A stretch of DNA of 46,765 bases from Pseudomonadota bacterium. Its GTDB lineage: Bacteria; Pseudomonadota; Gammaproteobacteria; Burkholderiales; Rhodocyclaceae. Within the stretch, counting starts at the first letter, position 1. Each line of letters begins with the position of its first letter. The notes beneath the pieces were generated by a model, which saw nothing but the letters and a program-made list of their open reading frames with translations, made no database searches and was not told where the DNA came from. The stretch lies in the NCBI GenBank assembly GCA_018240785.1, contig JAFEFC010000025.1, forward strand, positions 1 to 46,765, in the 5' to 3' direction. The translations under genes were made by a program, and so were the position numbers. Of the stretch, positions 1 to 7,431 are shown piece after piece.

Positions 1-69
1 AGCTATTTGATTGCCGAGTTAATATCCAGCAGCCTTTCGACCCAGTCGATGCCCAGGTCAGCCGCCAGC

Positions 70-933
70 ATGCACATCGTTCCCTTCCTGTCCCTCGCCT
101 GTCCGCTCGACGGCGCGCCCCTGCAGCGCAGCGCTGGGGCGTGGCGCTGCCCGTCCGGGCACAGCTTCGACATCGCGCGCGAAGGCCACACTCATCTGCT
201 GCCGGTGCAGAACAAGCGCTCGCGCGATCCGGGCGACAGCAAGGAGATGGTCGCGGCGCGGCGGCGCTTCCTCAATGCGGGTTGCTACCAGCCGATCGCC
301 GCGGCGGTGGCGCGCACCGTGCTGCAGCACCTGCCCGCTGGCACCGAGGCGGCCTGCCTGGATGCCGGCTGCGGCGAGGGCTTTTACCTGCGCCAGCTCG
401 CCGGCGCGGCGGCGTCCGCCGGCGAGGGCACGCTGGCGCTGCTCGGGCTCGACATCTCGAAGTGGGCGGTGCTGTCGGCGGCGAAGCAGTTCCGCGACAT
501 CGGCTGGGTGGTGGGCAGCAATGCCAACCTGCCGGTGTTGCCGGCGACGCTGGACTGTGTGCTGTGCATGTTCGGCTTTCCCGTCCATGCCGAATTCGCC
601 CGCGTGCTGAAGCCGGGCGGGCTGCTGCTGCAGGTCGATGCCGCGGCGGACCATCTGCGCGAGCTGCGCGAGATCATCTACCCGGCACTGAAGCCGGAGC
701 GCCCTGCCGTGGATGGGCCGCCGCCGGCGGGGTTCGAGCGCCTTCCGTGCGAAACCCTGCGTTTTCCGCTGCACCTCGCCGATCAGGGGCAGATCGCCGA
801 CCTGCTGGCGATGACGCCACACCTGCATCGTGCCACCGCCGAAGGCCGTGCGCGGGCCGCGGCGCTGAGCTCGCTGGACGTGACGGTGGAGGTGCGGCTG
901 GGTGGGTTCGTGCGGACGGCTGCCGATGAATAG
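70..933 (+). CDS. RlmA-like SAM-dependent rRNA methyltransferase
   Basis: Predicted S-adenosylmethionine-dependent methyltransferase of the RlmA (23S rRNA guanine-N1) family, 287 residues. The N-terminus has the RlmA-type zinc-binding region (CPLDG, then CPSGHSFDIAREGH), but the second cysteine of the usual CPxC pair is Asp. Motif I is DAGCGEGFYL, and the C-terminal half is the Rossmann methyltransferase domain. I chose the ATG at 70 because family members begin only a few residues before CPLD; an upstream TTG at 7 and ATG at 49 are also in frame, and no strong Shine-Dalgarno decides between them. The gene runs in the same direction as ahpC but is separated from it by an apparent promoter. 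The family is fairly sure; the exact target base is inferred. Confidence 0.82.
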   Translation: MHIVPFLSLACPLDGAPLQRSAGAWRCPSGHSFDIAREGHTHLLPVQNKRSRDPGDSKEMVAARRRFLNAGCYQPIAAAVARTVLQHLPAGTEAACLDAGCGEGFYLRQLAGAAASAGEGTLALLGLDISKWAVLSAAKQFRDIGWVVGSNANLPVLPATLDCVLCMFGFPVHAEFARVLKPGGLLLQVDAAADHLRELREIIYPALKPERPAVDGPPPAGFERLPCETLRFPLHLADQGQIADLLAMTPHLHRATAEGRARAAALSSLDVTVEVRLGGFVRTAADE

Positions 934-959
934 GTTTATCGAATTACGGACATGTTATT

Positions 960-980
960 AATCAATTGGAGCTATTGATT
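960..980 (+). promoter_or_regulatory. Dyad upstream of ahpC, OxyR-like half site
   Basis: A perfect 7-bp inverted repeat, AATCAAT-N7-ATTGATT. Positions 961-975 also match 8 of the 10 defined bases of the OxyR element ATAGnTnnnAnCTAT. A possible promoter is TTGGAG (966-971), 18 bp, TAAGAT (990-995), so the dyad would overlap the -35 region, the usual place for OxyR. A convincing second OxyR half site is not visible, so the assignment is tentative. Confidence 0.35.
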
Positions 981-1038
981 GCGGCGGCCTAAGATGGATC
1001 TCGTCTTCTCACCACACGCAAACACAGGAGCGCATCGA

Positions 1039-1602
1039 ATGGCGATCATCAACAGCACCGTCAAGCCCTTCCAGGCCACCGCCTTCCACGAAGGCAAGTT
1101 CATCCCCGTGTCCGACGAGACCATCAAGGGCAAGTGGTCGGTGTTCTTCTTCTACCCGGCCGACTTCACCTTCGTGTGCCCGACCGAACTGGGCGACATG
1201 GCCGATCTGTACGCCGACTACAAGGCGCTGGGCGTCGAGGTGTATTCGGTGTCCACCGATACCCACTTCACCCACAAGGCCTGGCACGATGCCTCGGACA
1301 CGATCAAGAAGATCCGCTACCCGATGATCGGCGACCCGACCCATGCCATCAGCCGCAACTTCGACGTGCTGATCGAGGAGGAAGGCGTGGCGCTGCGTGG
1401 CACCTTCGTCGTCGATCCTGAAGGCAGGATCAAGGTTGCCGAGATCCACGACCTGGGCATCGGCCGCGACGCCGCCGAACTGCTGCGCAAGGTCAAGGCC
1501 GCGCAGTACATCGCGGCGCATCCTGGCGAAGTGTGCCCGGCGAAATGGACCGAAGGCGCCGAGACGCTGAAGCCGTCGCTGGATCTGGTCGGCAAGATCT
1601 GA
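1039..1602 (+). CDS. ahpC: Alkyl hydroperoxide reductase subunit C (peroxiredoxin)
   Basis: Typical 2-Cys peroxiredoxin of 187 residues that reduces H2O2, organic hydroperoxides and peroxynitrite in the cytoplasm, using electrons from AhpF. The peroxidatic cysteine is C47 in FVCPTE and the resolving cysteine is C166 in GEVCPAKW, at the same positions as in enterobacterial AhpC; length is normal. The ATG at 1039 follows an AGGAG at 1026-1030. An in-frame upstream extension from 979 has no family similarity. The partner ahpF lies 114 bp downstream, separated by GC-rich hairpins. Peroxide induction via OxyR is likely but rests on a weak site. Confidence 0.97.
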   Translation: MAIINSTVKPFQATAFHEGKFIPVSDETIKGKWSVFFFYPADFTFVCPTELGDMADLYADYKALGVEVYSVSTDTHFTHKAWHDASDTIKKIRYPMIGDPTHAISRNFDVLIEEEGVALRGTFVVDPEGRIKVAEIHDLGIGRDAAELLRKVKAAQYIAAHPGEVCPAKWTEGAETLKPSLDLVGKI

Positions 1603-1615
1603 TCACCGGCAGGTA

Positions 1616-1650
1616 ACGCTGCACCTCCACCCGCGCGGGTGGAATCCAGC
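1616..1650 (+). other. Intercistronic hairpin between ahpC and ahpF
   Basis: A perfect 16-bp palindrome, CCACCCGCGCGGGTGG (1627-1642), lies inside a longer imperfect stem with CGCTG/CAGCG ends. A second GC-rich stem follows (about 1651-1682, CAAGCGC...GCGCGCTTGG). There is no T-run, so this is unlikely to be a full terminator. It may stabilise or process the ahpC message, giving more AhpC than AhpF; that role is inferred. Confidence 0.5.
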
Positions 1651-1716
1651 GTCAAGCGCACCCGCTCCGGGCGCGCTTGGCGATGAATTTCCCGGCATCC
1701 ACTTGAGGAGAACGCC

Positions 1717-3285
1717 ATGCTCGACGCCAACATCAAGACCCAACTGAAAGCCTACCTGGAGAAGGTCACGCAGCCGATCGAGATCGTCGCGTCGCTGGAC
1801 GAGGGCGAGAAGTCGCGTGAAATGCAGGCCCTGCTCACCGACATCGTCGGCCTCACCGACAAGATCACGCTCGTCGAGCGCCGCGACGACGGCGAGCGCA
1901 AGCCCTCGTTCTCGGTCAGCCGCAAGGGCGCCGACATGGGCATCCGCTTCGCCGGCCTGCCGATGGGCCACGAATTCACCTCGCTGATCCTCGCGCTGCT
2001 GCAGGCCGGCGGCCATCCGCCCAAGGCCGAGGCGGACGTGATCGAGCAGATCCGCAACCTCGAAGGCGAATTCCGCTTCGAGACCTACATCTCGCTGTCC
2101 TGCCACAACTGCCCGGAAGTGGTGCAGGCGCTCAACCTGATGGCGGTGATCAACCCCAACGTGCGCCACACGATGATCGACGGCGCGCTGTTCCAGGAAG
2201 AAGTCGACGCCCGCAAGATCATGGCCGTGCCCACCCTCTTCCTGAACGGCGAGCCTTTCGGCCAGGGCCGCATGGAGCTGGGCGAGATCCTGGCGAAGAT
2301 CGACACCGGCGCCGCGGCGCGCGACGCGAAGAAGCTCTCGGCCAAGGACCCGTTCGACGTGCTCATCGTCGGTGGCGGCCCGGCCGGCGCGGCGGCGGCG
2401 ATCTACGCCGCGCGCAAGGGCATCCGCACCGGCATCGTCGCCGAGCGCTTTGGCGGCCAGGTGATGGACACGCTGGGCATCGAGAACTTCATCTCGGTGA
2501 AGGCGACCGAAGGCCCGAAGCTGGTGATGGCGCTGGAAGATCACGTCAAGCAGTACGAAGTCGACGTGATGAACCTGCAGCGCGCCGCCAAGGTCGTGCC
2601 CGGCAGCGAAGACGGCAGCCAGTTTGCCGAAGTGCAGCTCGAGAACGGCGCCGCGCTCAAGGCGAAGACGGTGATCGTCGCCACCGGCGCACGTTGGCGC
2701 GAGATGAACGTGCCCGGCGAGCAGGAATTCCGCGGCAAGGGCGTGGCCTACTGCCCGCACTGCGACGGCCCGCTGTTCAAGGGCAAGCGCGTGGCGGTGA
2801 TCGGCGGCGGCAACTCGGGGGTGGAAGCGGCGATCGACCTCGCCGGCCTCGTCGCCCACGTCACGCTGCTCGAATTCGCCGACGAGCTGCGCGCCGACGC
2901 GGTGCTGCAGCGCAAGCTCTACAGCCTGCCCAACGTCACCGTGATCAAGAGCGCGCAGACCACCGAGGTGACCGGCACGGACAAGGTCAACGGCCTGGCG
3001 TACAAGGACCGCAAGACGGACGAGGTGCACCGCCTCGAGCTCGAAGGCATCTTCGTGCAGATCGGCCTGCTGCCCAACACCGACTTCCTCAAGGGCACGC
3101 TGGAGCTGACCCGCTTTGGCGAGATCATCGTCGATGCGAAGGGCCAGACTTCGGTGGCAGGCGTGTTCGCCGCGGGCGACTGCACCACGGTGCCGTACAA
3201 GCAGATCATCATCGCCATGGGCGAGGGCTCGAAGGCGGCGCTGTCGGCCTTCGACCACCTGATCCGCACGTCGGCGCCGGCCTGA
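1717..3285 (+). CDS. ahpF: Alkyl hydroperoxide reductase subunit F
   Basis: NADH-dependent flavoprotein disulfide reductase, 522 residues, that recycles AhpC. The N-terminal tandem thioredoxin-fold domain carries C129-x2-C132 (SCHNCPE). The FAD site begins at GGGPAG (219-224), the redox-active disulfide is C346-x2-C349 in AYCPHCDG, and the second nucleotide site is GGGNSG. Length and cysteine spacing match the classical AhpF. The start ATG has GAGGAGA about 8 bases upstream. It is the second gene of the ahpCF pair; a REP-like palindrome follows and separates it from the convergent photolyase gene. Confidence 0.97.
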   Translation: MLDANIKTQLKAYLEKVTQPIEIVASLDEGEKSREMQALLTDIVGLTDKITLVERRDDGERKPSFSVSRKGADMGIRFAGLPMGHEFTSLILALLQAGGHPPKAEADVIEQIRNLEGEFRFETYISLSCHNCPEVVQALNLMAVINPNVRHTMIDGALFQEEVDARKIMAVPTLFLNGEPFGQGRMELGEILAKIDTGAAARDAKKLSAKDPFDVLIVGGGPAGAAAAIYAARKGIRTGIVAERFGGQVMDTLGIENFISVKATEGPKLVMALEDHVKQYEVDVMNLQRAAKVVPGSEDGSQFAEVQLENGAALKAKTVIVATGARWREMNVPGEQEFRGKGVAYCPHCDGPLFKGKRVAVIGGGNSGVEAAIDLAGLVAHVTLLEFADELRADAVLQRKLYSLPNVTVIKSAQTTEVTGTDKVNGLAYKDRKTDEVHRLELEGIFVQIGLLPNTDFLKGTLELTRFGEIIVDAKGQTSVAGVFAAGDCTTVPYKQIIIAMGEGSKAALSAFDHLIRTSAPA

Positions 3286-3315
3286 GCCGGCTAGAGGGGC
3301 GGCTGTCGCCGTCCC

Positions 3316-3378
3316 CTGTAGGAGCGGGCCTGACCGCGACCCCGAGGGCATCGATCGCGGTCAAGCCCGCTCCTACAG
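3316..3378. repeat. REP-like palindromic repeat, copy 1
   Basis: Two 24-base arms (3316-3339 and 3355-3378) of the type CTGTAGGAGCGGGC/TTGACCGCGA face each other across 15 bases, with one mismatch. The same arm sequence recurs in inverted form at 30834-30889. It lies between two convergent genes, where such extragenic palindromes often sit and may stop or stabilise transcripts. Confidence 0.8.
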
Positions 3379-3418
3379 CAAGGCTCCGGGCGCGTCCCGC
3401 GTCGCGGCGGCTGCCAGG

Positions 3419-4951
3419 CTAGAGTTCGTCCAGACGCGCGCGCAGGCTTGCCGCCTGCGCGCGCGTCGCTTCTTGCGTCGCCGCGTCCATCTTCGCCAGC
3501 TGGCGGTAAACCATGCCCAGGCGCTGGTTGCCTTGCAGCCGAGCGCCGTGGCGGGCGAAGAAGTCCCAGTACAGCGCGTTGAACGGGCAGGCGCGCGCGC
3601 CGGTGCGTGCCTTGCGGTCGTAGTGACAGCCCTTGCAGTAGTCGCTCATGCGGTCGATGTAGGCGGCGCTCGACACATAAGGCTTGGTGGCGAGCAGGCC
3701 GCCGTCGGCGTGCTGGCTCATGCCCAGCGTGTTGGGCAGCTCCAGCCACTCGAAGGCGTCGATGTAGACGCCCAGGTACCAGCGGTGCACCGCCTGCGGC
3801 GACAGGCCGGCGAGCAGCGCGAAGTTGCCGATCACCATCAGACGCTGGATGTGGTGCGCGTAGGCGTGCTGCAGCGACTGGCCGATCGCGTGGGCGAGGC
3901 AGCGCATGCGCGTCTGCCCGGTCCAGAACCAGGCCGGCAGCGGCGCGTCGTGGCCCAGGGCGTTGTGTTCGACATAGCCGGGCATGTGCGCCCAATACAC
4001 GCCGCGCACGTATTCGCGCCAGCCCAGGATCTGGCGGATGAAGCCTTCGGCTGCGGCCAGCGGCACGCGGCCGTCGCGCCAGGCGGCTTCCGCCTTCGCC
4101 ACCACCTCGCGCGGGTTCAGCATCTTGACGTTGAGCGCGAAGGACAGCAGCGAATGGAACAACCGCGTGCTGCGCAGGCTCATCGCGTCCTGGAAGTCGC
4201 CGAAGTGCGGCAAGACTTCGTCGATGAAGGCGTCGAGCTGGGCCAGCGCCTCGTTGCGGTTCAGCGGCCAGGCCAGGCGGTCGGCATCGGGTTCTCCGAA
4301 GCTCTGCACGCCGGCGGCGACGATGGTCTGCCACAGCGCCGAATGGTCGTGGCGGACCCGCGGGTCGGCGGGCACGCAGGGGATGCCCGGCCAGGGTTTG
4401 CGGTTGTCGTGGTCGAAGTTCCACTGCCCGCCGGCCGGCTTGCCGGCTGCATCCATCAGCACGCCGTGGCGCCGGCGCATGTGACGGTAGAAGTGCTCCA
4501 TCAGCCACTGCTTGCGGTCTTCGAACAGCGCCGCAGCCTCGTCGCGCGCGGTGTAGAAGTGTTCGCTGTCGACCGCCTGCGCCGGGATCGCGAGCTGGCG
4601 CGCGTAGTCGACGAGTTGCGCGTCCAGCCGCCACTCGTCGGGCGACTGCCATTCGAAGGCGGTGGCGCGGCAGGCAGCGATCGCCGCGTCGAGGTTGGCG
4701 GGCAGCGACTGGCGGTTTTCCGCGTCGTCGATGGCGAGGTAATGCACGCGATGGCCGGCTTCGCGCAACTGCCGCGCGAAGTCGCGCATGGCGGCGAAGA
4801 TGGCGAGGATCTTCTGCGCGTGGTGCAGCACGTAGTCGGTTTCCTGGCGCACTTCCATCATCAGGTAGACGACGTCATCGCGCCGGCTGTCGAACCAGGA
4901 ATGGCGCGGATCGAGCTGGTCGCCGAGGATCAGCCGCAGGCAAGTGCTCAT
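3419..4951 (-). CDS. Iron-sulfur (6-4)-type photolyase / cryptochrome (FeS-BCP family)
   Basis: A 510-residue member of the bacterial iron-sulfur cryptochrome/photolyase family (PhrB/CryB type), which repairs (6-4) photoproducts or acts in light sensing using FAD, a lumazine-type antenna and a [4Fe-4S] cluster. The N-terminus (LRLILGDQLDPRHSWF) is characteristic. The C-terminal CKGCHYDRKARTGARACPF supplies the clustered cysteines of the iron-sulfur site. The ATG at 4951 overlaps the stop of the DUF2256 gene (ATGA), indicating translational coupling. The open frame extends further upstream but without homology. A photolyase of another subfamily lies just upstream in the same operon. The family is certain; repair versus signalling role is not. 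Confidence 0.93.
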   Translation of the reverse strand: MSTCLRLILGDQLDPRHSWFDSRRDDVVYLMMEVRQETDYVLHHAQKILAIFAAMRDFARQLREAGHRVHYLAIDDAENRQSLPANLDAAIAACRATAFEWQSPDEWRLDAQLVDYARQLAIPAQAVDSEHFYTARDEAAALFEDRKQWLMEHFYRHMRRRHGVLMDAAGKPAGGQWNFDHDNRKPWPGIPCVPADPRVRHDHSALWQTIVAAGVQSFGEPDADRLAWPLNRNEALAQLDAFIDEVLPHFGDFQDAMSLRSTRLFHSLLSFALNVKMLNPREVVAKAEAAWRDGRVPLAAAEGFIRQILGWREYVRGVYWAHMPGYVEHNALGHDAPLPAWFWTGQTRMRCLAHAIGQSLQHAYAHHIQRLMVIGNFALLAGLSPQAVHRWYLGVYIDAFEWLELPNTLGMSQHADGGLLATKPYVSSAAYIDRMSDYCKGCHYDRKARTGARACPFNALYWDFFARHGARLQGNQRLGMVYRQLAKMDAATQEATRAQAASLRARLDEL

Positions 4952-5097
4952 GCGGGGCTTCTCGATGTGCGGCGGCAGCGCTCCGAGCACCACTTCACCT
5001 GCTCCCAGTCGCGCGCCCATTTCTTGCGCCAGGCGAAGGGGCGCCCGCAGTGGGCGCAGGTCCTGGTCGGCAGGTCGGCTTTGCGGCGCATGCCCAT
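4948..5097 (-). CDS. DUF2256 microprotein (49 aa, four-cysteine zinc-ribbon-like)
   Basis: A 49-residue ORF starting MGMRRKADLPTRTCAHCGRP and ending CRRTSRSPA. It has two CxxC/CxxxC pairs (CAHC and CSERC), a likely zinc ribbon, and the RPFAWRKKW core of the DUF2256 family. Its ATG directly abuts the TGA of the upstream photolyase gene, and its own TGA overlaps the ATG of the iron-sulfur photolyase, so the three genes are translationally linked. From family knowledge, DUF2256 genes are often neighbours of photolyases. The biochemical role is unknown; nucleic-acid binding or assisting photolyase maturation are guesses. Confidence 0.88.
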   Translation of the reverse strand: MGMRRKADLPTRTCAHCGRPFAWRKKWARDWEQVKWCSERCRRTSRSPA

Positions 5098-6624
5098 TCA
5101 CCACTCCAGGCTGAGCTGACGGTCGGCGCCCGCGCGGCGCGGGCGCCGCGGCTCCGGGCGCTTGCGCGAGCCGTGTTTCTTGACGATCGCCGCCTTCGCT
5201 GCGCGCACTTCGGGCTGGGCACGCAGCGCATGCACGCGGGCCTTGGCGGCGCGGGTGGCGGCTTCCAGGTCGACGAGCGGCGCGGCGATGTCCTCGCCCA
5301 CGCGCACGCCGCAGCGCTGCTGGAGGTCGGCCGGCATGCGCCAGGGCTCGAACAGCCAGGCATCGGGCACGCGGCGCATCGCCGGCAACCATTGGCGCAC
5401 GAAGCGGCCTTGCGGGTCGTGGTCGCGCGCCTGCTTCACCGGGTTATAGACGCGGGTGGTGTTGATGCCGGTGGTGCCGGACTGCATCTGCATCTGGCTC
5501 CAGTGGATGCCCGGCTCGTAGTCGAGGAACTGGCGCGCCAGCCATTCGCCGACCGGGCGCCAGTGCAGCCACAGCGGATAGGTCGCCACCGACACGAGCA
5601 TCGCGCGCATGCGGAAGTTCAGCCAGCCGGTGTCGCGCAGCATCGCCACGCAGGCGTCGACCAGCGGCCAACCGCTGCGTCCGGCCACCAGCGCGTCGAA
5701 ATGCGCCGGGTTCCAGTCCGGCTCGCGCAGGCCGTCGTAGCCACGGTGCAGGTTGCGGAACTCCAGCTCCGGCTCGCTCTCCAGCTTCTGGATGAAATGG
5801 CAATGCCAGTACAGGCGGCTGAGGAAGGCGTTGAGCCCGTTGCGGCGGCGCTCGCTCGCCGGCGGCAGGGTGGCGAGCTCGGCGCGCGTGGCCTGCACCA
5901 CCTCGCGCAGGCTCAGGCAACCCCAGGCCAGGTAGGGCGACAGCCGTGAGCAGGCGCTGGGCGCCGACAGCGGCGACGAGATGCCGCCGCGGTACTGGCC
6001 GCTGCGTTCGGACAGGAAGCTGTGCAGCACGTCGAGCGCTGTGCTGCGCCCGCCGCGCTGCCGACGCGGCGGATCGTCGTCGAGCAGGCCCAGTCCGGCC
6101 GCGTCGGGCGGCGGCGGTTCGGTCCAGGGCAGCGCGGCGAAATCGATGTGCGCAGGCAGCGCATGGGGCGCGGCAGCGACATACGCTTCCCAGCGCCCCT
6201 GCCAGGTGTCGCGGTCGCGCAGGCGGCGCACGACGCCGAACTGCGGGTATTCATGCCAGGCGACGCCATGGGCGCGGCACCACGCGCCCACCGCACGGTC
6301 GCGCGCGAAACTGGCGCCGTTGCCGGTTTCCTCGTGCGAATGCAGCGCATCGAAAGGCGCCAGGGCGTGCAGGCGATCGAGCACCGCGACCGCCTCGCCG
6401 GTGACGACGTGCAGCCGCCCGCCTTGCTGGCGCAGCGCGACGTAGACCTCGCGCAGGCTCTCGATCACGAAGCGGTAGTGCTGGCTGGCCGCGTCCGGCT
6501 GCGCCCACAGGCCGGGCTCGACGATGTACAGGCACAGCACCGGCCCGCGCGCGGCGGCCTGCGCGAGCGCGGCGTGGTCGTGCAGGCGCAGGTCGCGCTT
6601 GAACCAGACGACTTGGTAGCTCAT
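5098..6624 (-). CDS. Deoxyribodipyrimidine photolyase / cryptochrome family protein
   Basis: A 508-residue FAD-dependent photolyase-fold protein, probably repairing cyclobutane pyrimidine dimers with blue light. The N-terminal antenna domain starts YQVVWFKRDLRLHDHAAL. The C-terminal FAD-binding domain includes the SPYLAWGCLSLREV, NGLNAFLSRLYWHCHF and TGINTTRVYNPVKQ segments, followed by a basic tail (about 60 residues, ending KKHGSRKRPEPRRPRR...LSLEW). The start ATG is at 6624, with no strong ribosome binding site. A perfect dyad lies 71 bases upstream of the start. The next genes (DUF2256, iron-sulfur photolyase) follow without gaps. Repair is likelier than pure photoreception, but this is not proven. 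Confidence 0.93.
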   Translation of the reverse strand: MSYQVVWFKRDLRLHDHAALAQAAARGPVLCLYIVEPGLWAQPDAASQHYRFVIESLREVYVALRQQGGRLHVVTGEAVAVLDRLHALAPFDALHSHEETGNGASFARDRAVGAWCRAHGVAWHEYPQFGVVRRLRDRDTWQGRWEAYVAAAPHALPAHIDFAALPWTEPPPPDAAGLGLLDDDPPRRQRGGRSTALDVLHSFLSERSGQYRGGISSPLSAPSACSRLSPYLAWGCLSLREVVQATRAELATLPPASERRRNGLNAFLSRLYWHCHFIQKLESEPELEFRNLHRGYDGLREPDWNPAHFDALVAGRSGWPLVDACVAMLRDTGWLNFRMRAMLVSVATYPLWLHWRPVGEWLARQFLDYEPGIHWSQMQMQSGTTGINTTRVYNPVKQARDHDPQGRFVRQWLPAMRRVPDAWLFEPWRMPADLQQRCGVRVGEDIAAPLVDLEAATRAAKARVHALRAQPEVRAAKAAIVKKHGSRKRPEPRRPRRAGADRQLSLEW

Positions 6625-6694
6625 GTCCGATCGACGAGGGAGGCGGCGTGGCGGGGCACAAGGAGATCCCCTTCGATCGGATGATAGCCTGTCC

Positions 6695-6723
6695 GACCCT
6701 ATTTGTCCTGGACAAATAGGGTC
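6695..6723. promoter_or_regulatory. Perfect 14-bp dyad before the photolyase operon
   Basis: GACCCTATTTGTCC-T-GGACAAATAGGGTC is a perfect inverted repeat with a one-base centre. It lies 14 bases past the stop of the SDR gene and 71 bases before the photolyase ATG. No T-run follows on either strand, so an operator is more likely than a terminator. A light- or DNA-damage-responsive regulator is a plausible ligand (inference). Confidence 0.6.
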
Positions 6724-6737
6724 ATTGGAGCGCTACG

Positions 6738-7421
6738 TCAGCGCGTGACCCAGCCGCCGCACATCGGGAACACCTGGCCGACGAAGCAGTCCGCCGCCGC
6801 GCTGCTCAGGTAGGCGGCGAAAGCGGCGTCCTCGCGCGCGCTGACCAGGCGGCCGAGCGGCACCTCGCGCTGCAGGCGCTCCTGGAAGCGCGGGTTGGCC
6901 TGCACCTCGGGCGGGAAGTAGGTGGGGTTGTCGACGAAGTTCTGCGCGATCGCATTGACCTGGACATTGTTCGGCGCCATCTCCACCCCGAGTGCCTGCA
7001 CATAGGCGAGTTGCGCGCCGCGCGCGGCGCTGTAGGTGGAGGCGCGCTTCATGCCGCGCAGTGCCGACGCGCTGCCCATCAACACGATCTTGCCGGCACG
7101 GCGCGCCACCATCTGCGGCAGCACCGCGCGGCACAACCGTGGCAGCGGCTCGACGAGGCAGCCGAACACCGCGGCCCATTCATCGTCGGTGACGTCCACC
7201 GCCGGCGTGCTGGGCGCTGGCAGCGCGAGATTGGCCACGAGGACATCGACCACGCCGCAGCGCGCCACCATCGCCGCCGGTGCGTCGGGTTCGCGCAGCG
7301 ACTCCGTGCTGGCGATGACTTCGGCGCCCTGTTCGGCAAACACGTCGCACAGCACCGGGCCCATGAAGGCGTCGGCCTGGGTGATCAGCACACGTCTTCC
7401 GGCGAGCGGGGCAGCGGTCAT
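6738..7421 (-). CDS. SDR-fold protein with halohydrin dehalogenase signature
   Basis: A 227-residue short-chain dehydrogenase/reductase-fold protein. The cofactor motif TGxxxGxG is absent; residues 14-21 read TQADAFMG, fitting T-x4-F-x-G, the nucleophile-pocket motif of halohydrin dehalogenases. The catalytic part is S117-x12-Y130-x3-R134 (GSAS...STYSAAR), with Arg replacing the usual SDR Lys. Its spacing is the same as the HheC-type Ser-Tyr-Arg triad. Such enzymes reversibly eliminate halide from vicinal haloalcohols to give epoxides and need no NAD(P)H. The ATG at 7421 has GAGGAGA upstream; the preceding glycerophosphodiesterase gene stops 10 bases before. A light-regulated oxidoreductase of altered specificity is the alternative. 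Confidence 0.85.
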   Translation of the reverse strand: MTAAPLAGRRVLITQADAFMGPVLCDVFAEQGAEVIASTESLREPDAPAAMVARCGVVDVLVANLALPAPSTPAVDVTDDEWAAVFGCLVEPLPRLCRAVLPQMVARRAGKIVLMGSASALRGMKRASTYSAARGAQLAYVQALGVEMAPNNVQVNAIAQNFVDNPTYFPPEVQANPRFQERLQREVPLGRLVSAREDAAFAAYLSSAAADCFVGQVFPMCGGWVTR

Positions 7422-7431
7422 GATCGTCTCC

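Noticed and set aside
1603-3351. Long open frame (582 codons) antisense to ahpF
   Set aside because: It mirrors the GC-rich codon pattern of ahpF, its product is low-complexity and His/Arg/Ala-rich with no family features, and ahpF is certain.
3291-4652. 453-codon minus-strand frame over the iron-sulfur photolyase
   Set aside because: Different frame from the photolyase, arginine/alanine-rich, and it runs through the REP-like repeat.
6695-6723. The dyad as an intrinsic terminator of the SDR gene
   Set aside because: No T-run follows the stem on either strand; the symmetry with a one-base centre fits a protein site better.
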